From Anaerolineae bacterium (lineage in GTDB: Bacteria; Chloroflexota; Anaerolineae; Aggregatilineales; UBA2796): a stretch of DNA of 64,000 nucleotides. Of the stretch, positions 34,628 through 43,512 are shown in pieces. The DNA is taken from positions 1-64,000 of the forward strand of contig JAHBVK010000005.1 in NCBI GenBank assembly GCA_019637555.1. Direction: 5' to 3'. The notes under the pieces are model-generated. The model did no database searches. It was not told where the DNA came from and was given only the letters and a program-made list of their open reading frames with translations. The number at the start of each line of letters is the position of its first letter. Positions within the stretch are counted from its first letter, which is position 1. Made by a program: the position numbers and the translations under genes.

Positions 34628-36154
34628 TTACTGACGTTCCAGTGAGCTAAGGCGATTCCACGCCTCTTTCATTACACTAGTTAAGAATTGATGTTCTTTG
34701 AACCGTTCCGCATAAAGCGGTGTGGCGTCGGCGTGTGGTTCATAACGTTTGGTCACTCTCACCGTTTGCGCAACCGCGTCGGCATAATCACGGTAAACGC
34801 CCATCGCGATCCCCGCGCAGAGCGCCGCCCCCTTGGCACCGATTTCTTCACCATTCACGAGTTCACAGGGGATATTGATGGCATCAGCAAACATCTGCGA
34901 CCAGACCGCGCTGCGTGCGCCGCCGCCCGTAAGACGTGCCGTCTCGATGGGAATTCCGGCTTGCCGTAGTCTCTCTAGGTGGCTCATGTGTCCGTAGACC
35001 ACGCCTTCGTAGATGGCACGTAACATATGCTTTTTGTTGTGCCATCCAGCAATGCCGTAAAATCCAGCGCGCGCAGTGGGCTGGACATTCGATCCATAGA
35101 GAAAGGGGTGAAACAAAATGTTAGTGCTGCCGGGTGGCAGTTGTGAGACGAGTTCATTGCAGACCTCATAGACAGAAATCCCGCGTCTTTTGGCTTCGGC
35201 TTTTTCCGCATCACAAAATTGGGTGACGAACCATTCCAGATTGGTCGCCGAAGTCGCACTAGCTTCAATCACCAAGTAGGAGGTATCGGTGTAAATGGAA
35301 TTCATGAAAATATGCCGATCATCAACGAGGGAATCGGTAACTACTTCGTTGATACTCCATGTGCCGGCGATGATGCACACCTGTCCGGCATGAATGACCC
35401 CCGCTCCCAAGGCGCTAGCGCTGACGTCAAACATCCCACCAACGACGGGCGTACCGGCTAGAAGTCCGGTGATGTTGGCGGCTTCAGTGGTGACTTTTCC
35501 AGCAATCTCATGACTGGCGATGGGTTTTGCTAATGCTGACCGCATTTCAGGGATGCCTAACAGCCGCAGAATGTCATCATCATAAATTTTATGAGGAAGG
35601 TTAAATAAGCTTGTCGCACTCATGTCAGTAAAATCGGTACTGTATTGTCCCGTCAAACGATATTTAATGTAATCTTTGCTAAGCAGTGCCGCGCCGATGT
35701 TCTTGTAGTTGTCCGGTTCGTGTGCTTTCAGCCATGCTAGCAGTACTGGCGGCTGCCCGGTCCACAGCTGTTGATAGGTGCGCTCCCACAGCTTGTCGGT
35801 AAGCCCATCCGTCTGCCATCGGTCGAGCAATTCAGTGGCGCGGGTATCTAGCGAAAGTATCGCTGGACGGAGCGGCTTACCCTGTTTATCTAGCAAATAG
35901 ATACCATTGCCGTGCGAGGCATTCCCAATCGCCAAAATGTCTTTGGGATCAATGCCTGCGCCAACGATCGCCTCCCGAATCGCAGTAACGGTAGTCTGCC
36001 AAACGCCAACCATATCCCGTTCTGTCCATCCGGGGTTGGAATACTGCGTGTCTAATACCTGACTGCTCAGGAAAATTTGGTTGCCAGCAGTATCAAACAG
36101 CACTACCTTCGTTACCGTGCCGCCATTGTCGATGCCCAGCAAATAAGAAGTCAT
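34628..36154 (-). CDS. FGGY-family carbohydrate kinase (LyxK/EryA-like)
   Basis: The 508-residue kinase has the FGGY ATPase fold: LLGIDNGGTVTKVVLFD (phosphate-1), PGWTERDMVGVWQ, TPVVGGMFDVSASALGAG, and the adenosine motif RLTGGGARSAVWSQMFADAINI. The combination TGQPPVLLAWLKAHEPDNY and GTWSINEV resembles L-xylulose kinase LyxK and erythritol kinase EryA more than glycerol or xylulose kinase. It phosphorylates a polyol or ketose; the substrate is unassigned. Its ATG overlaps the stop codon of the SorC regulator (ATGA), so both are read from one message. Confidence 0.9.
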   Translation of the reverse strand: MTSYLLGIDNGGTVTKVVLFDTAGNQIFLSSQVLDTQYSNPGWTERDMVGVWQTTVTAIREAIVGAGIDPKDILAIGNASHGNGIYLLDKQGKPLRPAILSLDTRATELLDRWQTDGLTDKLWERTYQQLWTGQPPVLLAWLKAHEPDNYKNIGAALLSKDYIKYRLTGQYSTDFTDMSATSLFNLPHKIYDDDILRLLGIPEMRSALAKPIASHEIAGKVTTEAANITGLLAGTPVVGGMFDVSASALGAGVIHAGQVCIIAGTWSINEVVTDSLVDDRHIFMNSIYTDTSYLVIEASATSATNLEWFVTQFCDAEKAEAKRRGISVYEVCNELVSQLPPGSTNILFHPFLYGSNVQPTARAGFYGIAGWHNKKHMLRAIYEGVVYGHMSHLERLRQAGIPIETARLTGGGARSAVWSQMFADAINIPCELVNGEEIGAKGAALCAGIAMGVYRDYADAVAQTVRVTKRYEPHADATPLYAERFKEHQFLTSVMKEAWNRLSSLERQ

Positions 36155-37143
36155 GGGGACTGCGCTCCATGGTCATCTAGGTGCAATACTTCGGTGGCAA
36201 GACAGTCATCAATGACCAGCATATTGATCAACTTGCCTCTTAAGGCGGCTAAGGTGGAAGGCGCTTTGGCAGTGCCAGCGGCGACTCCCAATACATTGGC
36301 AATATTGCGAATATCATCAAGGGAAATGCCAACTACTCTGGCGTTATAGGGTGTTTGGGAGAGTTGACCATCCTTGTCAATGTAGTAACCGCAAAACTCA
36401 CCGACTGCACCATTACTCTTCAAGACATTCAAATACTGCTCTGTCAGGTATCCCGCGCGGATGTGGGCGGAAAATCGCGGGTTGAGGGTACCAATACCTG
36501 TGATCAGCAGTTCGGCTTCACGTGCCGCGCCGAGGGTATTGCTGATACTCGGATCGGTCAGGATGGCGTCCCGGACTTGCGTACTTTCGACCACCAATGG
36601 GGAATGGAGATAGAAGTGTTGTCCTCGAATCCGTTCGGCGAATTGTCGGGCAATATCAGTGCCATCAATGAGCGGGTCGCTGGTGCCGGATGCGCCGATC
36701 ACCTGAACAACGCGCGTGTTCTGTAGTTGCTGTCGGGGTAGTGCCGTAACCACTTCGTATACGGAGGTTCCCCATGTAACCCCAATTGTCATGTTGTCGG
36801 CGATGATCTGCAAAAGATAAAGAGCTGCCAAACGCCCCAAACGTTGCAGGACATGACTTTCAGCAATGTTCTGGGTATTCAGCACGTGCACCGAGGTCAA
36901 CCCGAAGCGCTCACGCAGCTTTGCTTCTAAGGCACTATCACGCCGTAACGGAAAGTTAATGCGAAACTCGATGACGCCTAATTCGCGGGCTTCCATCAAC
37001 AATCTTGAAATGCTGGCACGCGAAACCTTCAACTGTGAAGCGATCTCTGCTTGATCTAGTCCGCGCTCATAGTAAAGATGCGCCACTTCGGCGAGTTGTT
37101 GCAGTTGTTCGTCAGAAATACTATTCTTCATCACATCTTTCAA
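36151..37143 (-). CDS. SorC/DeoR-type sugar-phosphate-sensing regulator (EryD/LsrR-like)
   Basis: The 330-residue regulator has an N-terminal helix-turn-helix (LDQAEIASQLKVSRASISRLLMEA, about residues 29-52) and a C-terminal sugar-phosphate-binding domain with MTIGVTWGTSVYEVV, VVQVIGASG, AREAELLITGIGTL and VVGISLDDI, as in SorC, DeoR of Bacillus, LsrR and EryD. It heads the operon kinase, dehydrogenase, aldolase and alcohol dehydrogenase. These proteins usually respond to the phosphorylated product of the pathway kinase. A candidate site is the inverted repeat at 37273-37303 in the divergent promoter region. Confidence 0.93.
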   Translation of the reverse strand: MKDVMKNSISDEQLQQLAEVAHLYYERGLDQAEIASQLKVSRASISRLLMEARELGVIEFRINFPLRRDSALEAKLRERFGLTSVHVLNTQNIAESHVLQRLGRLAALYLLQIIADNMTIGVTWGTSVYEVVTALPRQQLQNTRVVQVIGASGTSDPLIDGTDIARQFAERIRGQHFYLHSPLVVESTQVRDAILTDPSISNTLGAAREAELLITGIGTLNPRFSAHIRAGYLTEQYLNVLKSNGAVGEFCGYYIDKDGQLSQTPYNARVVGISLDDIRNIANVLGVAAGTAKAPSTLAALRGKLINMLVIDDCLATEVLHLDDHGAQSP

Positions 37144-37270
37144 TCAAGCTGCACATATGCGCATCTTCGAAATTGTTCTCAGTCGCATATTGGCAATTTA
37201 TATCTTCTTTGCTAGTTTGTCAATAGAACTTGGACATAATTGCAGAGTTGAATATAATTTCAGACGCGCA

Positions 37271-37303
37271 TTGACAGTGCCTCTTCTTGTACTCTACACT
37301 GTC
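37271..37303 (+). promoter_or_regulatory. Promoter of the aldo/keto reductase gene inside an inverted repeat
   Basis: TTGACA (37271-37276), an 18-base spacer and TACACT (37295-37300) form a good promoter. GACAGTG (37273-37279) and CACTGTC (37297-37303) are a perfect 7-base inverted repeat with 17 bases between, overlapping both promoter elements. It is the best candidate operator for the SorC regulator, whose gene is divergent, 130 bases away. Confidence 0.55.
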
Positions 37304-37361
37304 TGAAGTAGTTACGAGAGCGCACAAGAAGGCGTATGACGCTCTACGAAAAGGAACTAGG

Positions 37362-38342
37362 ATGGTTACGCGTAAATTAGGAAAGACGAATGTACAACTA
37401 ACGACGATTGGCATGGGTACCTATGCGCTTGGTGGCGCGAATTGGGAGTACGCTTGGGGCGAACAAGATGATCGGGACTCAATTGCTGCCATCCATCGCG
37501 CGTTCGACCTCGGCATCAACTGGATTGACGTCGCACCAGCTTATGGGTTGGGTCATGCAGAAACCGTTGTTGGCAAAGTGCTCGCAGAACGATCAGATGA
37601 TATTTTCGTTGCGACTAAATGCGGCTTGGTATGGCAGGATGGATCGCCGATTATTGGCTTTAACCTTAAAGCGGAAAACATCAAATGGGAAGCCGAACAA
37701 AGTCTCAAGCGGCTAAATCTCGAAGTCATTGATCTCTATCAAATCCATTGGCCCAATCCCGATGAAGATATTGAAGATGCTTGGGGCGCAATTGCTGACC
37801 TTATCAAGGAAGGCAAAGTGCGCTTCGGTGGCGTCTCCAATTTCAATCTCCTTCAAATGCAGCGCGCACAAGCCATTCATCCTATCACGTCACTGCAACC
37901 GCCCTACAGTATGGTTCAGCGCGATTTTGAAAATGATCTACTCGCTTACTGTGCAGAAAATGAAATCGGCGTGATCGTCTATAGTCCGATGGAATCGGGC
38001 TTGCTGACGGGAAAACTCACCCGCCAACGATTAGCGGAGCTGCCCGATAATGATTGGCGTAAAACAGCTACTCCATTTGTAGAGCCAGAAATCACTGCTA
38101 ATCTGGCGTTAGTCGTGGGCTTGCGTCCGATTGCGGAACGGAACGGTAAGAGCGTGGCGGAACTCGCCATTGCCTGGACATTGCGTAATCCCGGCATTAC
38201 TGCCGCGATTGTCGGGGCGCGTCATCCTTCACAAATTGAGCAAACCTACGCCGCCGCTGATTGGGCGCTATCCATGGAAGAAATCGCTGAAATTGATCGT
38301 TTGTTAGCGCTCAGGGAAACTGCTTTAACATCAGGACGCTAA
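37362..38342 (+). CDS. Aldo/keto reductase
   Basis: This 326-residue NADP(H)-dependent reductase of the AKR superfamily has the catalytic set Asp in WIDVAPAYG, Tyr in AYGLGHAE, Lys in VATKCGLV and His in YQIHWPNPDE. IVYSPMESGLLTGKL and the cofactor region AIVGARHPSQIEQ complete the fold. The ATG at 37362 follows AAGGAA with suitable spacing; a longer frame to 37287 has no such site. It is divergent from the SorC-headed operon and may reduce or oxidise a sugar or aldehyde of the same pathway. Confidence 0.92.
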   Translation: MVTRKLGKTNVQLTTIGMGTYALGGANWEYAWGEQDDRDSIAAIHRAFDLGINWIDVAPAYGLGHAETVVGKVLAERSDDIFVATKCGLVWQDGSPIIGFNLKAENIKWEAEQSLKRLNLEVIDLYQIHWPNPDEDIEDAWGAIADLIKEGKVRFGGVSNFNLLQMQRAQAIHPITSLQPPYSMVQRDFENDLLAYCAENEIGVIVYSPMESGLLTGKLTRQRLAELPDNDWRKTATPFVEPEITANLALVVGLRPIAERNGKSVAELAIAWTLRNPGITAAIVGARHPSQIEQTYAAADWALSMEEIAEIDRLLALRETALTSGR

Positions 38343-38514
38343 GGCACGAGAACTTTTGGACGCCGACAGTCGATGCCTTTGACAACTAGCTTGAACTAGC
38401 GTGCCAGTCGTGGGGACGGGAATTGCGGAACTTTGTTCAAAGTGATCGCGGTGACTACGCAACTGTCGCGGCAGCCGTTTCCTCATCTTAGAGTAGTGGC
38501 ATGGAGAACGCTGC

Positions 38515-39558
38515 TCATGGAAACCGAATTGTTTGTGAAATGGCTGCACCGCATGACTCCCGTACGATCAGTTCGCTGTAGACGATTGTCTTGACAGGGA
38601 TCGTATCGTCACCCTGAATGAGGCGGTGGAGTTTTTGGAATGCCAACACACCCATCTCATATTTTGGAATGTTGACTGTTGTCAGGGGTGGGCGTGTGTA
38701 TGCGCTTTCCAGTGTGTTGTCAATGCTAGCAATCGCAATATTGTCCGGGATTTTCAGTCCAACCTCACGAATTGCCTCCATTGCGCCGAAAGCTGATTTG
38801 TCGCTGATCGCAATCACCGCCGTCGGGTACTCGGCTTGTTGTAGGATTTCTTTCATCTGGACATACCCTTTGAGAGGATGTCCAGAGACAGGCTCTGGTA
38901 GCCATTCTGCTGGGATAAGCAACCCCGCTTCCGCCATGGCAGCCATACAACCACGAAGCCGATCTACCAAGCTGCTATACTTTGTCGGACCTTTCAGGAT
39001 AGCAATCTTGCGATGACCAAGATTGAGGAGATGACGGGTAACCTGATACCCTGCCATGAAATTATCCCCCAGAACGCAGGGAAGCCGCTGCTCATCGATG
39101 TGGTTTTCGATCAAAACAATTGGGATGCTCAAGTTTTCTAGTTGGATGACCATTCCGGGCGTAATATCCCCGTCGTTGGCAACGACAACCCCGGACACTT
39201 TCTGGGTCAGTCCACGCTTGAGCACGTCGATACTTCCAGTTGCCCTATCGAATATGAACAGTACGAGATGATAGCCCAGTCGCTCCGCAGCTATCTGGAA
39301 GCCCCGTATAATTTCACCATAGAAAACGTCGCTAATCACGGGAACCGAATTCTGCTCGATTAATAGCCCGATTGATTTGCCATGATCGCCGTCGACGGTT
39401 GGTTTCACCTTGTAATCGAGAGCAGCAATCGTGTCCCATACACGCTGGAAGGTCTCCGGTGCTATACCCGGCTTATTATGGATTACCATCCACACCGTCG
39501 TCAGCGAAACTTGGGCGGCTTTGGCTACATCTCGCATGGTTGGTTTCGCACTTTCCAA
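38515..39558 (-). CDS. LacI/GalR-family regulator of the arabinofuranosidase operon
   Basis: The 347-residue repressor has the helix-turn-helix MRDVAKAAQVSLTTVWMVIHN and a ligand domain with ASIDNTLESAYTRPPLTTVNIP near the C-terminus. The start is taken as TTG at 39558-39556, because an AGAGGAG site stands 9 bases before it; the frame is open to a TTG at 39588, which would put the operator palindrome inside the coding region, and the ATG at 39540 has only a poor site. It is divergent from the GH51 gene, with TTGTTTAATAAACA palindromes at both ends of the gap, so it probably represses both itself and the operon. Effector likely arabinose or an arabino-oligosaccharide (inference). Confidence 0.92.
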   Translation of the reverse strand: MESAKPTMRDVAKAAQVSLTTVWMVIHNKPGIAPETFQRVWDTIAALDYKVKPTVDGDHGKSIGLLIEQNSVPVISDVFYGEIIRGFQIAAERLGYHLVLFIFDRATGSIDVLKRGLTQKVSGVVVANDGDITPGMVIQLENLSIPIVLIENHIDEQRLPCVLGDNFMAGYQVTRHLLNLGHRKIAILKGPTKYSSLVDRLRGCMAAMAEAGLLIPAEWLPEPVSGHPLKGYVQMKEILQQAEYPTAVIAISDKSAFGAMEAIREVGLKIPDNIAIASIDNTLESAYTRPPLTTVNIPKYEMGVLAFQKLHRLIQGDDTIPVKTIVYSELIVRESCGAAISQTIRFP

Positions 39559-39573
39559 CGTCGCACACTCCTC

Positions 39574-39588
39574 TTGTTTATTAAACAA
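39574..39588. promoter_or_regulatory. Operator palindrome next to the LacI start
   Basis: TTGTTTATTAAACAA is a perfect palindrome around one base, 15-30 bases upstream of the LacI TTG start. Read on the minus strand it is TTGTTTAATAAACAA, the same as the site at 39725-39738. Confidence 0.75.
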
Positions 39589-39615
39589 ATTCCATTGTAT
39601 ATGCGTTCAAATTGG

Positions 39616-39644
39616 TTGACAAGCTGACCCGAACGTCGTAAAGT
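39616..39644 (+). promoter_or_regulatory. Predicted promoter of the arabinofuranosidase operon
   Basis: TTGACA (39616-39621), 17 bases, and TAAAGT (39639-39644). A second AT-rich hexamer TATAAA follows at 39649. The operators at 39705 and 39725 lie downstream of it. Confidence 0.45.
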
Positions 39645-39704
39645 ATTGTATAAAGTACTTTTTTGTGAACATCTACGCTGGGAATGAATATTATGAAACC
39701 AGTG

Positions 39705-39738
39705 TTGTTTAATAGAGATCATGCTTGTTTAATAAACA
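39705..39738. promoter_or_regulatory. Two further operator copies before the GH51 gene
   Basis: TTGTTTAATA at 39705-39714 is a half-palindrome copy, and TTGTTTAATAAACA at 39725-39738 is a near-complete palindrome (TGTTTA-A-TAAACA). Together with 39574-39588 they give three sites about 20 and 130 bases apart, an arrangement suited to repression by DNA looping. Confidence 0.65.
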
Positions 39739-39858
39739 GTTTTGTGGTTTTACACCATAATCCTTTGTCTGCGATATCTGCGGCCAAGAGTACCCCGAAT
39801 TGCGTTTGAAAGGGGTTTCTTGGCTTTTATTTATTTCATTGCCGGGTGGAGACGTTTT

Positions 39859-41331
39859 ATGAATACCATTAAGATCGATCTCAACCGTCGTTTTGGCTCA
39901 ATCAATCGCGATTTATTTGGAGGCTTCGCCGAACATCTGGGTCGGTGCATTTATGGCGGTATCTACGAGCCGGGATCGCAGCTTGCCGACCAAGACGGTT
40001 TTCGCACCGACGTGCTGGAGGTGCTGCGTCGGCTGAAGATGCCCGTCATGCGTTATCCGGGCGGCAATTTCGTCTCCGGCTACCGCTGGATGGACGGCGT
40101 GGGACCGATCGAGGCTCGTCCGACGCGTCCTGAACTGGCTTGGGAGACAATCGAGCCTAATCATTTCGGAACCAACGAATTTGTCCAGTTCTGTCGCAAA
40201 ATCGACACTGAGCCATACCTCGTCGTCAACTGCGGCGACGGTGACATGCGCGAAGCGCGGGACTGGGTTGAGTATTGTAATGGCGCGCAGAATACTGCCC
40301 TGGCAAATCTACGCCGCAAACATGGTTTCGACGCACCTCACAACATCAAGTACTGGGGAATCGGCAACGAGGTCGATGGTGAGTGGCAGATTGGCTATAA
40401 AACCCCGGAAGAATATGCTCGCGCATACAAGGAATTCGCCAAAGTCATGCGCTGGGTCGATCCGTCAATCAAGCTACTGGCGTCGGCTATCTCCAACTGG
40501 CGAGCCGAATTCGTAGAACGCATTCAGTTGTTGCTCGATCACGCACCGGATCTGATCGATTATCTCGCCATTCACTGGTATGTTGGCAACCGGGAGAACG
40601 ACTTCGCTAACTACATGGCGACGTCCGAGTGTCTTGAGGAGCGTATCAGTGTCGCCGAGAGTCTGATCAGCGCCATGAAATTGCAGCGCAAAATCCAGAG
40701 GCAGATTGCGATTGCTGTAGATGAATGGAATGTCTGGTATCGAGCGCGTGGCGAGACTCTGGAAGAACGCAATAACCTAGAAGAAGTTTATAACTTGGAA
40801 GATGCTCTGGTAGTGGCGATGCATTTCAATGCGTTCATCCGCCATGCACAGACAGTGAAAATGGCAAACATCGCCCAGATTGTCAATGTGATCGCTCCGA
40901 TCTTTACTAGCCCGAACGGTTTGTTTCTCCAGACGATCTTCCACCCGTTCGAAGTGTACAGCCAAACATGCGGCAATGTCGCCCTTGATATCTTCTGGGA
41001 AGGTGAAACCTTCTCTGGAGGCGATTATAGCGGGCTACGGACACTGGATGTAGCCTCTACTCTGGATGAGACGAAAAAATCACTATCTGTGTTCGTCGTC
41101 AACCGCAGCGAGAAAGATGGGCTTGAAACCACGATCACACTCGACAGCGGCCAGTTTGCCGGTCCTCTTCAGGCACACGTGATCAATGGTCCGGACATCA
41201 AGGCAGAAAACTCATTTGATCATCCCGATACGGTCAGTGTTTATAAGACCGACTTAAGGGTAGAAAGAAAAAGCTTCGTTTACACATTTGAGCCACACTC
41301 AGTGACGGTTCTTGTCTGTGCTGTCGAGTGA
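39859..41331 (+). CDS. Alpha-L-arabinofuranosidase, GH51
   Basis: This 490-residue GH51 enzyme has the N-terminal SINRDLFGGFAEHLGRCIYGGI, the loop MPVMRYPGGNFVSGYRWMDG, the acid/base Glu-171 in YWGIGNEVDGEWQIG and the nucleophile Glu-289 in IAVDEWNVWY. A C-terminal beta domain follows from about residue 395. It removes terminal L-arabinose from arabinan or arabinoxylan oligosaccharides. There is no signal peptide, so it works on imported oligosaccharides. The ATG at 39859 follows a GGAG site; a longer upstream frame contains operator sequence and is rejected. It leads an operon with a peptide-type importer. Confidence 0.95.
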   Translation: MNTIKIDLNRRFGSINRDLFGGFAEHLGRCIYGGIYEPGSQLADQDGFRTDVLEVLRRLKMPVMRYPGGNFVSGYRWMDGVGPIEARPTRPELAWETIEPNHFGTNEFVQFCRKIDTEPYLVVNCGDGDMREARDWVEYCNGAQNTALANLRRKHGFDAPHNIKYWGIGNEVDGEWQIGYKTPEEYARAYKEFAKVMRWVDPSIKLLASAISNWRAEFVERIQLLLDHAPDLIDYLAIHWYVGNRENDFANYMATSECLEERISVAESLISAMKLQRKIQRQIAIAVDEWNVWYRARGETLEERNNLEEVYNLEDALVVAMHFNAFIRHAQTVKMANIAQIVNVIAPIFTSPNGLFLQTIFHPFEVYSQTCGNVALDIFWEGETFSGGDYSGLRTLDVASTLDETKKSLSVFVVNRSEKDGLETTITLDSGQFAGPLQAHVINGPDIKAENSFDHPDTVSVYKTDLRVERKSFVYTFEPHSVTVLVCAVE

Positions 41332-41412
41332 ATTTAATAAAGGAGAAACTATATTGAAAATAACGCGTTGTTCGCACCTGATTAATTGTCCGCTTTCTTC
41401 TGGAGGATGGAA

Positions 41413-43356
41413 ATGAAAAAGTATACGTTATCGAGACGTGATTTCTTAAAGCAAGCCGCCGCACTCACTGCAGCATATGCCATTCCTGCTGGGCTGCTGG
41501 CGTCTCAAACCACAACCGTCCACGCCCAAGGTGAAGAAGTTGCGCCAGGCGTGCCCCGGAATCAGTGCCTGATCCTGGAGAATCCATCAGGGACTGTGCT
41601 ACCAGCAGATGACTTCAACCGCTGGCGGAGCGGCTACAGCGGCTCCTGGGTTTGCGGTTTGCAGCAACTGGCTCTGGATGCGCTGTGGTACATCGACCCG
41701 GATGCGGGAGTTGACGGCGTATGGGATAACGCCTTGGCAGCCGAGCCACCGATCTACAATGAAGACTTCACCCAGATGACCGTCAAACTTCGTGAGGGCA
41801 TCTATTGGAGCGATGGCGTCGAGTTTTCAGGGGATGACCTGTACTTCACCGTTGATCTTCTCAAGAAAACACCCGGAATGGGAAATCAGGGCTTGTTCGA
41901 AAGCAGTGTCGAGCGCATGGAGCGGCCCGACAAAAATACCGTTGTCTTCTACCTGAAAAAAGCCAACTCCCGCTTCCACGCAGCCTTCACCGTGCGCTGG
42001 GGTGCTCTCTACATGATGCCCAAGCACATCTGGGAAAAGGTTGAGGACCCCGTAGCGTACACCTTCAATCCTCCGGTCAGCCTAGGTGCCTACAAGCTCA
42101 GAGATTTCGATCCTAACGGTCAATGGTACCTGTGGGAGCGCCGCGAAGACTGGCAGCGAACCTCGCTCGCTCGCCTTGGTGAGGTATCGGTAAAGTACGC
42201 CATGTACATTGATCCCGGACCAAGCGATAAGCGCGTACTCGCCCAGTTGGCTCATCAACTGGATGTGATCCATGACATCACTCCCGAGGGACGTATTACC
42301 CTAGCACGGCAAAACCCAACCTCGGTGGGCTGGTTCCCATCGTTCCCGTGGGCGCATCCGGATCCCACCCTTCCAGCAGTCATTTACAACAATGAAAAAC
42401 CTGGACTGGATAAGCGAGAAGTCCGCTGGGCGTTGACTCTGGCGATTGATATCGCCCAGGTCGCCCTGTCCTCTTACAGAGGTGCGGCAACCATCTCCGC
42501 CATTCATGTTCCACCGACTGGAATGTACCCTCAGTTCTATCACACGCCGCTGGAACCATGGTTGAATGACTTCACTATCAAAGTTGGCGGGGCGGACTAC
42601 AAACCTTACGATCCCAGCGCCGCTCAACGGATCGCTGATTTGGCTCGCCCGAGCCTAGGGGATCTGGTGCCGACCGATCCCGAGATTATCAAGCAGTATA
42701 TTGGCGCTGGCTGGTGGAAATATGATCTTCAAGCAGCCGAGCAGTTGATGCTCGACGCTGGCATGAAGAAGGTCTCCGGCAAGTGGGCATTGCCTGATGG
42801 CTCACCGTTCAGAGTGCCGCTGATGAGCATGAATGAATCAAACCCATCTATGAATCGCGCGGCTGCCATGATCGTCGAGAACTGGACGACATTCGGCATC
42901 GATACCACGCTGGATGCGCAGGCGAACCCATGGCCCATCATGAGCAGCGGGGAGTACACTGCTAACCTGGCGTGGACAATCGAGACATGGGGTGGTCATC
43001 CCGATCTGTTCTTCTTCCTCCAATACTGGCACTCACGGTTGTACGTCGCGAGCGGCGCACCCGCCGCGGGCAGCAACAGTATGCGCTGGCGCAACCCCGA
43101 ACTCGACAAGATCATCGAAGGAATCGAGAAGATTTCCTTCGACGATCCGAAGGGTATCGAGTTGGGCTTGGAGTTCTGCAAGCTTGCCGCTCAGGAGATG
43201 CCAATTACGCCGCTGATGGCGTATAACGTCTTCACGACTATGGATACCACCTACTTCGAAGGATATCCATCTATCGATAGCCCCTATACGGATCCAGTAC
43301 CGAACTGGGGCAATACCAAGTATATGTTCGTCAAGATTAAGCCCAAGACGTCATAA
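41413..43356 (+). CDS. Tat-exported family 5 solute-binding protein, probably for arabino-oligosaccharides
   Basis: This 647-residue family 5 (DppA/OppA-like) binding protein has a twin-arginine signal: SRRDFLKQAAALTAAYAIPA near residues 6-25, then TTVHAQG. The mature part has the family order VWDNALAAEPPIYNEDFTQM, WSDGVEFSGDDLYFTVDLLK and VRWALTLAIDIAQVALSSYR. The ATG at 41413 is preferred to the one at 41407 because GGAGG at 41402-41406 has the better spacing. Family 5 proteins carry peptides or oligosaccharides; placement right after a GH51 gene points to oligosaccharides, as found for Thermotoga transporters of this type. An intrinsic terminator follows before the permeases. Confidence 0.92.
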   Translation: MKKYTLSRRDFLKQAAALTAAYAIPAGLLASQTTTVHAQGEEVAPGVPRNQCLILENPSGTVLPADDFNRWRSGYSGSWVCGLQQLALDALWYIDPDAGVDGVWDNALAAEPPIYNEDFTQMTVKLREGIYWSDGVEFSGDDLYFTVDLLKKTPGMGNQGLFESSVERMERPDKNTVVFYLKKANSRFHAAFTVRWGALYMMPKHIWEKVEDPVAYTFNPPVSLGAYKLRDFDPNGQWYLWERREDWQRTSLARLGEVSVKYAMYIDPGPSDKRVLAQLAHQLDVIHDITPEGRITLARQNPTSVGWFPSFPWAHPDPTLPAVIYNNEKPGLDKREVRWALTLAIDIAQVALSSYRGAATISAIHVPPTGMYPQFYHTPLEPWLNDFTIKVGGADYKPYDPSAAQRIADLARPSLGDLVPTDPEIIKQYIGAGWWKYDLQAAEQLMLDAGMKKVSGKWALPDGSPFRVPLMSMNESNPSMNRAAAMIVENWTTFGIDTTLDAQANPWPIMSSGEYTANLAWTIETWGGHPDLFFFLQYWHSRLYVASGAPAAGSNSMRWRNPELDKIIEGIEKISFDDPKGIELGLEFCKLAAQEMPITPLMAYNVFTTMDTTYFEGYPSIDSPYTDPVPNWGNTKYMFVKIKPKTS

Positions 43357-43449
43357 CCCTGCCGTGGCGGGGATCGTGCCGATCAAAGGGTTGGTACTAA
43401 AGAATTCAATGCAGTAATCTAGACGAGCCAGCAGTATCAACGCATGACT

Positions 43450-43495
43450 CCTCCACTGCGGTGGTCTTCATCGGCAATCGCGGTGGAGGTTTTTT
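43450..43495 (+). terminator. Intrinsic terminator between binding-protein and permease genes
   Basis: An 11-base stem (43450-43460 with 43479-43489, one T-G pair) is followed directly by six T at 43490-43495. It lies between the binding protein stop (43356) and the permease start (43513) on the same strand, so it should cut most transcripts after the binding-protein gene. Confidence 0.8.
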
Positions 43496-43512
43496 CAAAA
43501 GGGATAGTCCCG

